The translations under genes and the position numbers were made by a program. Of a DNA stretch of 64,000 nucleotides, positions 24,881 to 36,570 are shown piece after piece. How positions within the stretch are numbered: position 1 is the first letter of the stretch; every line of letters begins with the position of its first letter. The DNA is from Sabethes cyaneus (lineage: Eukaryota > Arthropoda > Insecta > Diptera > Culicidae), in assembly GCF_943734655.1 (NCBI RefSeq), contig NC_071354.1:229332397-229396396 (forward strand), read 5' to 3'. The notes beneath the pieces are model-generated. The model searched no databases, was not told where the DNA came from, and saw nothing but the letters and a program-made list of their open reading frames with translations.

Positions 24881-25239
24881 ATTATGACGAATATTTAAAT
24901 GCTATCCGCTTTATTTTATCAGGTTAAGCAATGTGGGGAGTTGTTTGCTACTTTACTGTGAGGAAAATTTCTATATTAATACACCCATGAACTCCTCAGA
25001 AACTACCAAAACTCGAGATTGTGACAAAGGTCATCTGAGATTCACGATTTATGTACAACACAGTATAATTTGTGGCAATACGAAGTTTGTCGGGTCAGCT
25101 AGTAGGCTATAAAAGTCTATTGCTACCAACCTTATGCAGCACACTTTTGGCACTTTTCGTTGCAGCAACATATTTAAAACTGAAATTAGTCATATATCGG
25201 TTGTCAGAACTAGTTTCTAACAACTGCACTAGTAGCCAC
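24881..25239. other. Noncoding DNA, nothing recognised
   Basis: Intron-like sequence between two repeats, ending in GGGTCAGCTAGTAGGCTATA (25093-25112). Small frames at 25072-25301 on both strands have no family match. Confidence 0.3.
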
Positions 25240-26560
25240 CCAAGGAACAAAACGTCAGCACTTAAAAGACCAGGTGTGGAATAAGAGTTGTGTAGTAGCA
25301 TCCGGTGTTGAATAAACTAATTTGCTGAAGTACATCTTGTGTAAACATCAAATCCCACATTTTTTCTAGCTTCTAACCAACATCTACACTGTCTCTACGG
25401 TTGTTATGTAAGTGTGGAACAAGAGTTGAATGAACGTTGTACAAATGTATCAGCAGCACCGCTGAAAGCAAGTGTGGAATAATGGTCGCTTAAAGTCATC
25501 CAAGAGAAAGCATGTCGAATAAGCGCTGTGCAAACGTATCAGCAGCATCGCTAAGAGAGGTGGAATAAGAGCCGCCAGAGGGCAACTAATAACATAAACA
25601 ACACTATGAAATAATTATTAGATCCACTTTATTGCACATGTCAGGACACAAATAAATAACTCAGCTCTTTTCAATATTAAAACATAACACTTTCTCGCCC
25701 TTAAAAACTATAATCGTACGATAATCATTGAACGGGCACCTTATCACTACCGACAACAAACTGCACGTCCAAAAACTATTTTCAAGAAACTTTCCGAAAT
25801 CCCGCCGCGTACATTTCGTATAGCACGAGAACTGGAAACGATACATGTTTCCATTTCGACCGTTGTCGATTGCTCCGTCAAAAATATGCTTAACAATGCC
25901 AATCAAAAGGTCCGTGTGTAAGTAACACTTGGTCTTGGAACCAGAGATTCTATTGCGGGATCATTGTATTTATACCTGCGAATCCAAATCGTTCACTGAA
26001 AATCGCTGGGTAGTAGATTTACACAGCCACACTGTCAAACACCTACAAAAAGTCTGCCGATTTTCGACAATTTGCACTCTGTTTACTTACCGCTCTGGAA
26101 GTTATAACTAAAACAACTGTGGAATAGATATGGAATAAGAGTGCAGGAATAAGAGCAGGTGTAGAATACTGGTTGCTTAAAGGCAACCATGGAAATGTAT
26201 GTCTAATAGACGTTGTGCAAACGCATCAGCAGCATTGCTAAGAACAAGTGTGGAATAAAGGTGGAATAAGTGTGGAATGAACGTTCAGCAACCGAATCAG
26301 CAGCATTATCGAAAGTAAGTGCGGAATAATAGTGGAATGAGCGTTGCGCAAACGTATCAGCTGCATTGCTGAGAGCAAGTGTGGTGAAAGCTTGGGTGAA
26401 AGAGTGAAATAAGAGTGGAATGAATGTTGCGCACACGCTGCTAAATGTGTACAAACGTTGGAAGTGTGTAATAAAAGTCGAATAGTTGTCATACAAACGT
26501 ATCAGCAGCAGCACCTTTAAGAGCAGGTGTGGAATTGAATGTGCTTGATGGCAACCAATA
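25240..26560. repeat. Degenerate GTGGAATAAGCG...ACGTATCAGCAGCA phrase array
   Basis: A phrase made of GTGGAATAA, then GCGTTGTGCAAACGTATCAG, then CAGCAT(T/C)GCTAAGAG recurs with variation at least ten times (25276, 25415, 25476, 25516, 25560, 26113, 26258-26275, 26320, 26416, 26470, 26528). A non-repeated part lies at 25580-26110. There an 81-codon minus-strand frame (25661-25906) has no known match. CCCAAGGAACAA (25246) opens the array, and TTGTTCCTTGGG at about 31504 is its inverse, next to similar phrases (31240-31480). Family not identified. Confidence 0.65.
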
Positions 26561-27880
26561 ACACCAATAACTTGAATGACACTTATACTTCAAATTTGTA
26601 TTACGCCCACTTTATTTTTTTTAAGATTAAGAGTAGAAAAAAATTATTTCCTAGAAATATTTTCTTCGCAAGTGGATTAATACAACAGTAAACCTATATT
26701 ACCGACTCAATCGAGTTACTCGCGTTGGACTCGCTAAACGAGATGAATCGGATCGGGTGGCATAGTGGCGATGCCACCGCTGGTAGCGCTGCAATCGCAC
26801 GGCCAGCTCCCGCTGCCGGTGCGCGAAAACCCCACTGCTTCTCGTGCCATCCGCTGCTGTTTTTTGGATGAAAAACCTTAAATCCGACCCGATGATAAAT
26901 AGATGTGCAGACAGCGAGCGGGTTAAAGCAGCGATAAGCTCCGGACTATCGGTGATGACGCACAGTGGCGTCAGTCAGAACAATATTGAGACAAAACTAA
27001 AAAAGTTCTTAAAGTCGCATGGAATTTACATATTTTACTTATTTCTGTGAACCAAATTGACTACTAAAAATAAAAGCTTCCAAATACTAAAAAAATCTAT
27101 AATTAGGGTGTCTCTAAAATAATTTTCTAAGAAATTTTTTATAACTACTTGAACTATTATTTTTAATTTGTGTATTTTTTACATTAGGATAACTAGGAGA
27201 GCTAGTGATGACCTTCTAACTCTCAATAATCCATAACGTGGCTCAAAATTGAAAATTAATTTTGAAATTATAAAATAACACTATCCCTAGCGTATAATCA
27301 TATTTATTTACTAAAATTTTAATATCATCGATTCACTACTGCTCTGTTGACCTGGCACTAGCCTTTAGCTGCTAAATGCTCAAGGATTTACTTATAAAAG
27401 GTCTATAATTGTATTGCTAGAAGTAACTACAAAGCGGAATTGCCTAAAAACACATCGTCCCGTAAAATTCAATATTTTGAGTCTTTGCGCAAATCTGCGC
27501 AAAATACGGCTATGATATTTAGAAAGTAGACTAAATTTTACATAAAATATGAAAAAATGACGGTTACCTTCCGTTCCCAAAAAAAGATGCTCAACTTTGA
27601 AAATGCGAAGTCACATGTAATTTGATTATTTTAAGATTTGTAATAAATATATTTTAGAGTGTACTTGGTTTTCGTCAGTCTGCAAAATATGGTACTAATC
27701 TATAGCCATTTTAATACCAAACCACGTTTTTTTTGTATGGAAATACCGACCAGAATACGATTAAAAGCAATTTTTCGATACTTCCGTTGAATGAAAAATG
27801 TGGCAAGTTGTCGCACAAACTTAAGATTCAAAAAACTCTCCAAAAGGCTGGATCATTCCTAGCACTCTGAAATTTTGGAA
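26561..27880. other. Noncoding, mostly AT-rich DNA
   Basis: A GC-richer patch at 26700-26960 (GATGCCACCGCTGGTAGCG, AGCTCCCGCTGCCGGTGCG) is single-copy in the window. The rest is AT-rich. No coding frame or repeat match is seen. Confidence 0.3.
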
Positions 27881-27882
27881 TA

Positions 27883-28782
27883 GAGTAGGGCGGGGCATAA
27901 GTGCGATGTTTGAAGTTGTCATCAATTTTCGCGAGATATAAAGAAGAACAGCAACAAAATATATTTTATAATGATGCAGCTACTCAATATCTTTACATTC
28001 AACTATAAATCATCTGGAATAATAGTGTTATTGAAAATAAATTCTTCATTCTTCTGAACAAGTGCCGATTCGCACTTTTACCCCACTAGCGGGGTAAAAG
28101 TTCGATTACTGCGGGGCAAAAGTGCGAAGCTCGAATCCATGAAATTAGCACAGCAGTAGCTAACAAAACCATATTATCGTCAATCTGCGGTATGTTTCGG
28201 TAAGGAATATTCTCAATTTACACCTTTCCTATTTTCCGCTGGTGTATTGCAGCCTCCGACAGATCGAAACTTTCCCAAACGTTTGTTTTATGTTTCATCA
28301 GCGGAAAAACATTGTTTTCCTTCGACCAACATCTGTAGAGCACAGTTTTCTGCAGATCTTCCATTTCTAGTATCTGTAATATAGTGCCAAAAGCTGTATA
28401 TAAGCTATACATTTTTGCCCCGTTCATGAATCGCACCTTTACCCGCTAGGCGCTTGACGGGGCTTGATTAAATTATGGAAAAGCGAAATATATTTTGTAA
28501 ACTCTTTTCACCGTATTTTCAAAACAGATATGCGAGTGATGTAAAACGCTGCTACAAATTTTCAACAAGTAATATCCTCCTGTTGATATCGTATTACCCG
28601 TATAACAAAAAATTACATCAAAACCGCCCTAAAATAACATTTGCACATAACTCAGCAACTATGCTTCGTAAGCAACCAAAGTTTACGTTAGATTCAAGCA
28701 GTCAAAGTAGTCACCCATTAATGCCAATGTAGTCAATTTACTCGAATCTGCACCGATAAACCATTAAATCGCATCCTTACTC
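27883..28782. mobile_element. TA-flanked element with GGGGTAAAAGTGCGA phrase (900 bp)
   Basis: It starts GAGTAGGGCGGGGCATAAGT after TA (27881-27882) and ends ..GCATCCTTACTC before TA (28783-28784). The phrase CGCACTTTTACCCC or its complement recurs at 27891, 28071, 28091, 28116 and 28431. The segment CGCTTGACGGGGCTTGATTA to CATCCTTACTC (28450-28782) is a diverged duplicate of 29231-29595. No transposase is encoded; a 72-codon minus-strand frame at 28218-28436 is unidentified. Confidence 0.7.
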
Positions 28783-28784
28783 TA

Positions 28785-29199
28785 TAACAAAGGTAAAAAT
28801 GTAGTTTCAACCACATTTATGGTTGTTTTACGCGCAAACAGAAATTTCATTTCATTTTAAACTGATATGTATGATTGAAATGAAAATATTTACATCGAAA
28901 ACTCAATTTGACAATACTTTACTTTTAATTCAACACTTTTATTTTCTTGATTCAAATAAAATTTCGTTTCGAAACAAAAATATTTTTAGGTTGTTATAAA
29001 AATTTCGTGAAACAAACGAATTTTTTCGCTCCGTAATAGAAACGAAACCTTTCCCCGAACAACCCCGTTGAGAATCGCGGCTATAACGCTGACGGACGAA
29101 CAGCGTCGCCCGCAGTACCTTACAAGTCGCAAGGACTTGCATAGTGTCGTCGTCCCGTCAGTAAAATGAGTTAGATTCTCGATCCATGAATCGAACTTT
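28785..29199. other. Insert between two phrase-element halves
   Basis: It starts with ACAAAGGTAAAAATG, like the family D end. It contains a family C fragment (29041-29165: CCTTTCCCCGAACAACC, GAGAATCGCGGCTA, CGCTGACGGACGA, CATAGTGTCGTCGTCCCGTC), matching 42557-42650. The rest is AT-rich. Confidence 0.5.
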
Positions 29200-29595
29200 T
29201 ACCCCGTCAATAAATCGAACTTTTGCCCCGCTAGGCGCTTGACGGGGTTTGATTAAATTATGGAAAAGCAACATATATTTTGTAAATTCTTCTCACCGCA
29301 ATTTCAAGAGAGATATCTGAGTGATGTAAAACGCTGCTACAATTTGTGAATAAGCAATATCCTCCTGTTGATATCGTATTTGCCGTAAAACGAAATATTA
29401 CATCAAAACCGTTCTAAAATAACTTTTACCCATAACTCAGCAACTATGATTCGTAAACAACAAATGTTTATGATGGATTTAAGCTGTCAAAGTACTCACC
29501 CATCCATGCCAATGTAGTCGATTTACTCGGAATCCACACTGATAAATCATTGAATCGCACTTTTACCCGCATCGTACTTTTACCCCTCCTTACTC
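29200..29595. mobile_element. Second copy/half of the GGGGTAAAAGTGCGA element
   Basis: CGAACTTTTACCCCGTCAAT, CGAACTTTTGCCCCGCTAGG and CGCTTGACGGGGTTTGATTA open the segment. It then follows the order of 28450-28782 with many substitutions (GTAAAACGCTGCTACAA, ATATCCTCCTGTTGATATCG, CATAACTCAGCAACTATG). It ends CGTACTTTTACCCCTCCTTA then CTC and TA at 29596-29597. Together with the left end at 27883 it could also be read as one 1.7-kb element. Confidence 0.7.
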
Positions 29596-29639
29596 TATAG
29601 TTATTTGGTCTGTCTACATTCATACAAAAATAATAAATC

Positions 29640-30640
29640 ATAAAAACTACAAGGTATACAGCCCTAAGGGTTATACGAAAGGGTGACGTAGGACTATATC
29701 AGATCATTAGATCCAAGACTAATGTAAACTGCATTTCTGGTATATCTATGTTTAGAAGAATCATTGTTTAAGTGAATGTGTAAAACAGAAGAGCGAAATA
29801 TTCAGATTCAATTTTTCATTGAATGCAATGGTGGCTTTTAAAATATGTGGAGAAGGGTTTATAAGTACAACGCCTGCAACCATTGAGATATAGAGATTTC
29901 TTTTAAAAATCATTGATGTGCACCATAAAGGGTGAAATAGTAATGGATGACCAGCCCACGGATTATTGTATTAAATATGATTATGCGTAGCTTGACATGT
30001 TTCAATAATCTTACATTAACTCGCTTGTGGGCTTTAAAAGGGCCATTGATTACAAATATCATTAAAGCCAAAGCACGTTCAAATATGACGTACCATTCGA
30101 ATGTCTTTCTCTTTTGACATAAATGGCAACAGGTACATAAGTTAGCGGCGTCGATTCACTGTCTCTTGTTCCGAGAAGGTTCTACTAGTTTACTTTCACA
30201 GCATACCGCTTGTTACATAGCAGAAAATATGGTTCATACGCAAAAATTTCTATTTTATTTGTATAAGAGTCCTTATCCTCCTTGCACAGGGATGAGGGGT
30301 CTCAAACCATCATAAAATAAATTCATGCCTCCAAAAACTCACACACGCCAAATTTGGTTCCATTTGCTTGATTAGTTCTCGAGTTTTGAGGAAATTTGTG
30401 TTTCATTTGTATAGGTGCCCCCCCTCTTACGCTCTCCTTAAAATTGCTTTCTTACCCCCTCCATAAAATTGCTGGTCATTGTATCTATCCAACGACATAT
30501 AAATTGTCCAGTTTCGTTCAGTAGTTTAGTAGTTAATAGCATTTGAAATCTTTCATTCAAACGTTACACTTCGATTTTCATTTTCACACAGTGCTACCCA
30601 GTCCCAGTATAGTAAACAAAGACGTAGTCCTACGTCAAAA
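29640..30640 (+). repeat. Long repeat shared with 52035-52640
   Basis: TATACAGCCCTAAGGGTTAT, GGGTGACGTAGGACTATATC, AGTACAACGCCTGCAACCAT, GATTATGCGTAGCTTGACAT, CATTAAAGCCAAAGCACGTT and ACCGCTTGTTACATAGCAGA all recur in the same order at 52035-52570. It then runs into one array-B unit (30245-30430). A further tail ends GACGTAGTCCTACGTC (30630-30645), which inversely matches TGACGTAGGACTA near the left end (29681-29693), suggesting inverted ends. Noncoding. Confidence 0.65.
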
Positions 30641-31515
30641 AATTCAACTCGATTTTGGGTGTTTTGTCCCACTTTTTTCCACTGTGTGACGGGGTGACAA
30701 AATTAATCCTCCTCTGCGGCACTTGCACGAACCGCTCCTGCTGCTAACTAATCACAAATGAACAACCCCACACATTGTTCACAGCTAGCCGAAAGCTAGT
30801 ACAAATAGTGTATAATTGTTTAATATGTGCTGAATAAAGGTTTCTTGCGTAATTTTGTACAGCAGATGCCTAACATGATTTAAGAAGCTACTCTTCAGTG
30901 CTTAAATATCTTTTAGCCGAGGTTTGTTCCACGCTTGACAAACTTTAACTTGTAAATCTACATCGGCTAAAAACTCGGCGCCTGTCATATGTCAGATTAT
31001 CTCAGATGTGTTCATCGACGGGTTCCGACCGACAGGATGTAAGTTCGAATCCGGATGAGTGAAAAAAGTAAAATGGCGGGCTAGATGAAATTTGAGTCAA
31101 TGAATGATTTCCTACTAAGTCTCTCATTATAAATCATAATAATAATATGAATACAAAAATGAACATGAAAATAACGAAACCCACAAAATAAAATAAATAC
31201 TTCCTACATATTTTTTCTTTTTGCTTGTCTAAATGTTGAACTGCTGTGGAATAAACGTAGCTTTAGTGTCATCAGCAGTAGTTTAATAAACATATCTATA
31301 CGTACTGAATAAACGCATTACTTTACGTTGCCTAACAGTCATACAAACGTATCTTCCATGCCCATATTCAGCACTGTGCTGTTTAAATTCTCCAAAACCA
31401 ACTGTATAAGCATTGAACAGAGGTATTTAGACATACTTGAAAATCAGCTATACGGCATGTGCTGAATAAAAGCTGTCGATTAAACGTTTAATAAGCAAAA
31501 ATTGTTCCTTGGGCA
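30641..31515. repeat. Further GTGCTGAATAAA phrase repeats
   Basis: TGTGCTGAATAAAGG (30827), GCTGTGGAATAAACG (31242), TACTGAATAAACGC (31303), CATACAAACGTATC (31340) and TGTGCTGAATAAAAGC (31459) resemble the array at 25240-26560. A TTGTTCCTTGGG end lies at about 31504. A B-box-like AAGTTCGAATCCGG lies at 31051. The remaining sequence is AT-rich. Confidence 0.5.
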
Positions 31516-32039
31516 ATACCCATCTAAAAGATTATTTTCGCTTGGTTTTCAGTCTTCAGCGCTTGTAAAGTTCACAAAAAAATGTTTTTCGAACAAATAT
31601 TCTTTTCTAATGTTTTAGTTCACCATGAACGAAATTGATTGTTCAAAAATTGAACGTCACACTCTGAATGTAGAAAATTTAATGGATTTGAGATGGGAGA
31701 GGTGTTAAGAAATTGTTTCAGCTCGTAGAACGAAACATTCTACAGTTGCTTGTTATCTTTCCATCTTTAGCATAATGTGATAATAAACAAATTAAAATCA
31801 ACATTTAGTTTGCTCTAGTTTTCGTTCAAGGATTTCTCTAAATTGCTTCAACAGTCAATCAATCAAATAAAATCGTGCCTTCAAATATCCCCTTGGTTGC
31901 AAATTTGAGCAAATTATTTTCATATTCATTCCAGTCAAACTATTCGTATGAAAAACGAATGCTGTCGCGGAGAAGAATAAGCGTGATTATCTTGTTTTCA
32001 TCAAACTTCTACACCAACCTGTCTCACCGTGCATTCGAT
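31516..32039 (+). other. AT-rich intronic DNA
   Basis: No repeats or genes recognised. It leads into a GC-rich promoter-like block. Confidence 0.3.
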
Positions 32040-32630
32040 CAAATTAGTACCGACGAGGGGGTTCCCGATCGTCGACGTGCGTCGTTTTGCTGCGATGGAT
32101 GGATAATGAACCTTCGAATACAAAACACACAAAAAAAGCAGAAAACACTATCATTCGGTTCGAATCGAATGCACAGCATAGCACAACATGCCGGGCCCAC
32201 TGTGCGTCGCCTTGGTGCTGCTGCTGCTGCTGCTGCTGCGCATGTGTCGAAAGGGGAACACTCTCTTCCTGCAGCTTACTACGATTCTGAATCTGGTAGA
32301 ACCACAAAAAAACCTACACAGTGTAATCAGTGCTGTTTCAGTGGAAGGTTTTGCGCGTTGTTCCATACGAAACGGGAACCCGGCTCTGTGGCGTATCCTT
32401 CGCGTAACTCACCGGACGCGGACGCGAACGCAAACGTGTGTAGTTCAGTAGCCTCCGTCGGCAGACGCAGTCCGGAAGCATCTCGCAGCAGGCCCCGGTT
32501 CCGCACATGTTGCACAATAATTCTGTTTTCGGTCCACACGGTCCGCGTGTGCAGGCAGGCACCTTCTGTTTATTTATTTTTCCCCAATCCAAGTGAAGTG
32601 TTCTGTTTTCTGTTTTCGGCTTTTCGGCAG
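32040..32630 (+). promoter_or_regulatory. GC-rich promoter-like block with CTG repeat
   Basis: It is single-copy and GC-rich, with GACGCGGACGCGAACGC (32416-32432), a (CTG)8-like run at 32216-32239 and a TTCAGTAG initiator-like motif at 32446. It ends in a pyrimidine-rich acceptor, TTTTCGGCAG (to 32630). A long frame (31875-32657, 260 codons) is low in complexity and crosses this block; I judge it noncoding. It may be an alternative promoter of the gene that starts at 1-1199. Confidence 0.35.
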
Positions 32631-33003
32631 CATTTGTTTATTCAATCCACCGTTTGATGTGATGCACCAACAATAATTATTATCATCATCAGCGTCAGTG
32701 CCGGGTATTGCTAACACCAGAAGCAGTTTAGTTCGCTTATGCAAACACGACCGACGGAGTCGGAGTAATCGAGAGTGATTCCTACCTAAAAGTGAAAATG
32801 AGTTCAGTTTGGTGCGAAGACGAACGCGTGCTCATGTAATTTCCCCGACGTTAAACGCTCCTTCGATAATTTCGGGGTGGTGTTGTGCCCTGCCAAGTTT
32901 GATATCAACCAGCAGAGGGGAGCCGAGAAAATCATACGTTTGAAAACGGTTCGAAATGCCGAGAATTTCATCGCCTGTTCCATCATCGGGGAGAGTGTGA
33001 ATT
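32631..33003 (+). other. Putative exon (5' UTR or coding) with donor GTAAGT
   Basis: Acceptor TTTTCGGCAG precedes it and ATT|GTAAGT follows at 33004. Two reading frames are of interest. An ATG in good context (AAAATGAGT, 32798) opens a 13-codon frame ending TAA at 32837. From about 32804 another frame stays open to the donor, reading through PDVKRSFDNFGVVLCPAKF, KIIRLKTVRNAENFIACSII and GESVN. That second frame looks protein-like but has no ATG. Either the exon is untranslated with an upstream ORF, or the true coding frame enters by another route or by a 1-bp sequence error. No known family recognised. Confidence 0.45.
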
Positions 33004-34929
33004 GTAAGTATTGGGATGGAGGAGTGCGTAAATGATTCGTCCCCCCCACACCGCACCGGGTAGTTTAGTTGCTATAGAAATCGTTGACAAGAGCTGGGAA
33101 TGAGGCGCATCAGGAGAACTCTTATTAGACGGGATGACTCAACTGTTTCATGTAAACTGAACTGATTTTCCGCTTCGTCTTCGCCTTTGAGCCGTGATTT
33201 CGTGGGCAGCCCCGTTACAATTTCGTTTCAGCACCGGGGAACTGAATGAATTGTTCAGTTCAGCAGACAACATGTGCTGCCTGTGCCTGTGCCTACCAGT
33301 GCCTGTCTGCCGATAGCTGCGTTATACGGTTCTGGAGCGTGTCTTGCCCATTGAACACGCTCGTTGCATGGCTTCTTTTGTGTAAGGTCGGTAACTCGTA
33401 CGGATTGTCGATTCGCAACGGACTTGACCGCCGCCGCCGCCGCCACCGCACAGAGAATTCACCTCCAGGTCATCGGATCGGTTGGAAATCTCCTAAATGG
33501 GGAAAACCGCTGCTCGGATGTGTGGTTTTGGTGAACCGTCAGTGGAAGATAAATGCCTCTTACATAGGTCGAAAGTACTAATCATTTACTTAAACAATTT
33601 TTTGATGTGTTAAATGGATGATTACTGTGCCAAATTATCATAATTTGTAAATTATTAGACTGAATGGTTCGTTTTATCATCCTCCGGAATTGATACCACC
33701 TACGGTTAGCAGTTAGAGATACCCTGCTGTGTCGAAGTTATTCGGGCCCCGAACTGGAGTGAGAGAAATGGACAAGAGAAAAACGCGGAAACCACAGTCA
33801 CCGCTCGAATTATCACGATGTAAAGTGAACTGAATAATTACCGGCGATCGGGCGATGTCACCAACCAGCCGGACACGGACATTGTCACCCATACAGCAGG
33901 AGTTGTAGAGGAAGCCATGTGCATTAGGATGATGCACGAGTGAGCGAGTCAGTGGTGTTGGAATTAATGCTCCTCCATCAGCTCCTCATGTTGGCAATAT
34001 GAACATTGTTTCCATATTTGTCAGTTCCGTTTATACAATTCAATTAATCGAATCCATATGGTGCTAGTTTCTGGACAAGGATGCCAAACTCGTTGAAAGA
34101 TTATCAACACAAAAATTTTTCTTTCAAAAAACGGATTCAAAATAAACTGCTGAAAATCTGCACATTTACATTGGGAACAAAGAGCTTTGGCATCTCTTCC
34201 CTTTGCGGGTGAGTCGGAAAACTTGTTCCACCCTAACATACGTGCTAACACAGAAGGACAGGTTCATCGCATTTATCGCATTTTCCCCGTACGTCTTCGG
34301 TGCTACCCACAGATGATGAAGTATTGGCGAAAGGTGTGGATGAAGGAAGCAGCAGAAAAACATTCTTAGGTACTTGCTTTGCTAGGATGGGGTCGGAGTC
34401 GGACCGACCGACCGGTGCGACTGACGGCATGATCCGATGTCTGTGTATGTGTTCACGTTCAGATATCTGGCCTGGGTTGGCAGGCCGGCCTGGCAGCATA
34501 AAGGAAGCATGTTGTAAAAGTACACCGTTGTTCACAAAGATGTAAACGGATAATAAAAAAACTGATTAAATAAACTCAAGTGTCTCGGTCCCAAACATTT
34601 GCTAGCTGTTAATAAGAACGCAGTGTTTAACGACGTGTCGTTCTGAATTGAATTCTTATTCTGATTTGTAGGCGATATAATCAGCTTTAAAGTTCTTGAT
34701 ATTATATTTCATGGCTTGTTGATTATTTTCCGTGAATGCTGATAACTTGTTTATTATCTAAGTTATGGTTTCAGTCTATTAAAAATCAATCTCCTTCTGA
34801 TGCAACAAGTGCATACGTTGAGCTTCTACAAACGTCACCATTTGCCGCCAATGTCACTTTTAGCATTCTTTCCATGGCCAGCTCAGTAAAACATCATTGA
34901 GTTGTTTGGTATAGCGGCCAAGTATGAAG
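33004..34929 (+). other. Intron-like single-copy DNA
   Basis: It contains a CCGCCGCCGCCGCCACCGC run (33429-33447) and a GC-rich patch with CGGACCGACCGACCGG (34398-34413). Frames at 33246-33581 and 34245-34545 have no family match. No repeats shared with the rest of the window were seen. Confidence 0.35.
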
Positions 34930-36570
34930 GATAACATCAATTTTCAGAATTTTATTCAGAACAATGTTCCGCAAACTTATTCCCCCCATGGCCATGGCTT
35001 TCCATCTCTAGTTTCTAACCATCTCGATCTTCGAAGCGAACACCATTTTTGCGGAGTTATTGTCCGGAATTCGCACAAGATGTCCCGCCCATTGTACTAT
35101 TCCGGTTTTAGCAACTTTCTAGACACTGGGTTCACCGAAGCGCTGCGCCAGCTCCTGGTTCATCCATCTTCTCTATACACCGTTCTCACATACTCCGCCA
35201 AAGACCGCACTACGAGCCTCACGACGTTCGAAAACGGCCAGTGCTTTCAAGTCCTCATCGAGCATTATCCACGTTTCGTGCCCGTAGAGGTCAACCGGAA
35301 GCTTACCAGACCTTAGGGTCTTGTGGAATCCACAGTAAGTACGGTTTCCGGCAAGAACACGTCTGCGTATTCCTTTCCTTATTATCCGACGTCATTAACG
35401 ACCCGAGGCATACAAATACGTCTGCCACCTCTAGCTGCTACCTCCTTCCGACAAGTTCTACGCCGTCAGCGAAACATAAATTGGCTGGACATATTGAAGA
35501 TCGTGGTCCGCATACCAAAACCCGCACGTTTGATACCACCTTCTAGCGCAATGTTGAACAGGAGGCAGTAAATACAAACACCTTTTCGAAGTATACTGCG
35601 CATTTCAAACAGGCTTGATAACGTACCCGACATCTTCACACAGCACACAGTACATCGTTCATCGTGGTCTAAATCAGTCTTGTCAGCTTCGCAGGATAGC
35701 CGTTTTCGTCCATCATTTTTCATATCTCCAGAGTCCAGAGTCCATATCGTATTCCATAGTATCATACGCAGCCTTGAAATCTGTGAATATGTGCTGCGTT
35801 AGAACTTGGTGCTTCGAGCTACATGAATGATCACCGCCTTAACCAACTCGGCCACCTCGCCAAGCCTCCCAGTTGGCCTCGAAGTACGATGCTGATCTGG
35901 TGAGCCAGCCGTCGTATGTTCAAATATCGGCGGGGAGAGACTGTTAGAGTCAGTAGGATCGTTGCACTGGTCCCGCAATTGTCCGGTAATTTAGCAGCTG
36001 GCTGCGAAGTCTGTCATATAAAAACAGAAGGTCAAGTTTCGATTACGGAATGTAGCACCTAGGCTTTGTTTTTGGGACTTCGACTTCGTTGGGCGATTCG
36101 TTGATCGCCCGTCCACAAGATTAGCTTGATAACTTCCTATAAACCTACTTGTTAGCGGCGCTAGCGATAGATGATGAAAGTTGATCTGAAAAAGCACATT
36201 GCAGACGGCGTTGAGAAAGGTGATCGCTCGGTAGTTTCCACATTCCAACTAATCTCTCTTTTATATTGGTATATTGGGCATATTACCCACTCCTTCCACT
36301 CCAGTAGCTATTCTGTTTCCCAGATCCTGACTGCAGACAGCAGTGTAGACAGGTAACCAAGCTATTCGAGCACATCTTGGTAAGCTTCATTGCGATGCCA
36401 TCTTTGTCAGCTGCCTTGTTATTCTGAAGCTTCTTGATTGCTTCGATCATTTCATCTATTGTGGGAGTTGACACATGACCATCATCCGCCGTACTGATGT
36501 AGTTAATCCCCCCAGCTGTCTAGATAATCCCTCACCCGTTCATGTTCAGGTCAGAAATATATTGGCCTGA
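34930..36570 (-). pseudogene. RTE-clade LINE remnant with most of the RT domain
   Basis: Minus strand, in order: STPTIDEMIEAIKKLQNNKA (36474-36400); ECGNYRAITFLNAVCNVLFQ and FIGSYQANLVDGRSTN (36245-36100); then, beyond an inserted SINE, FKAAYDTMEYD-like, LSSLFEMRSILRKG, CLLFNIALEGGIKRAGF and IFNMSSQF (35790-35470). The C-terminal part is at 35320-35030: DLYGHETWIMLDEDLKALAV, FERREARSAVFGGVCENGVY and, decayed, the GRLRW..MPDN region. The FADD/YADD box is not readable. It is similar to but distinct from the RTE copies at 7.2 and 38.4 kb. Confidence 0.8.
35868..36075 (+). mobile_element. SINE-A copy inserted in the RTE LINE
   Basis: CCCAGTTGGCCTCGAAGTAC and GATGCTGATCTGGTGAGCCA form the tRNA-like head, with the B box decayed to GTTCAAATATC. 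Then come CTGTTAGAGTCAGTAGGATC, CCCGCAATTGTCC, CTGGCTGCGAAGTCTGTCA and a tail resembling GGTTATACCCAAGGCTTTG in altered form (36040-36070). It lies between two RT blocks of the minus-strand RTE copy, so it inserted after it. This is one of the two longest copies of SINE-A here. Confidence 0.75.

Noticed and set aside
26203..26514. 103- and 84-codon minus-strand frames
   Set aside because: They are translations of the GTGGAATAA phrase array, as shown by the internally repeated peptide (ERSFH-YS type).
31875..32657. 260-codon + strand frame
   Set aside because: Low-complexity (poly-A from a CTG/GCA run), overlapped by frames on the other strand, no domain. More likely a GC-rich promoter block.
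34924..35571. 130-, 101- and 82-codon + strand frames
   Set aside because: Antisense shadows of the minus-strand RTE LINE.
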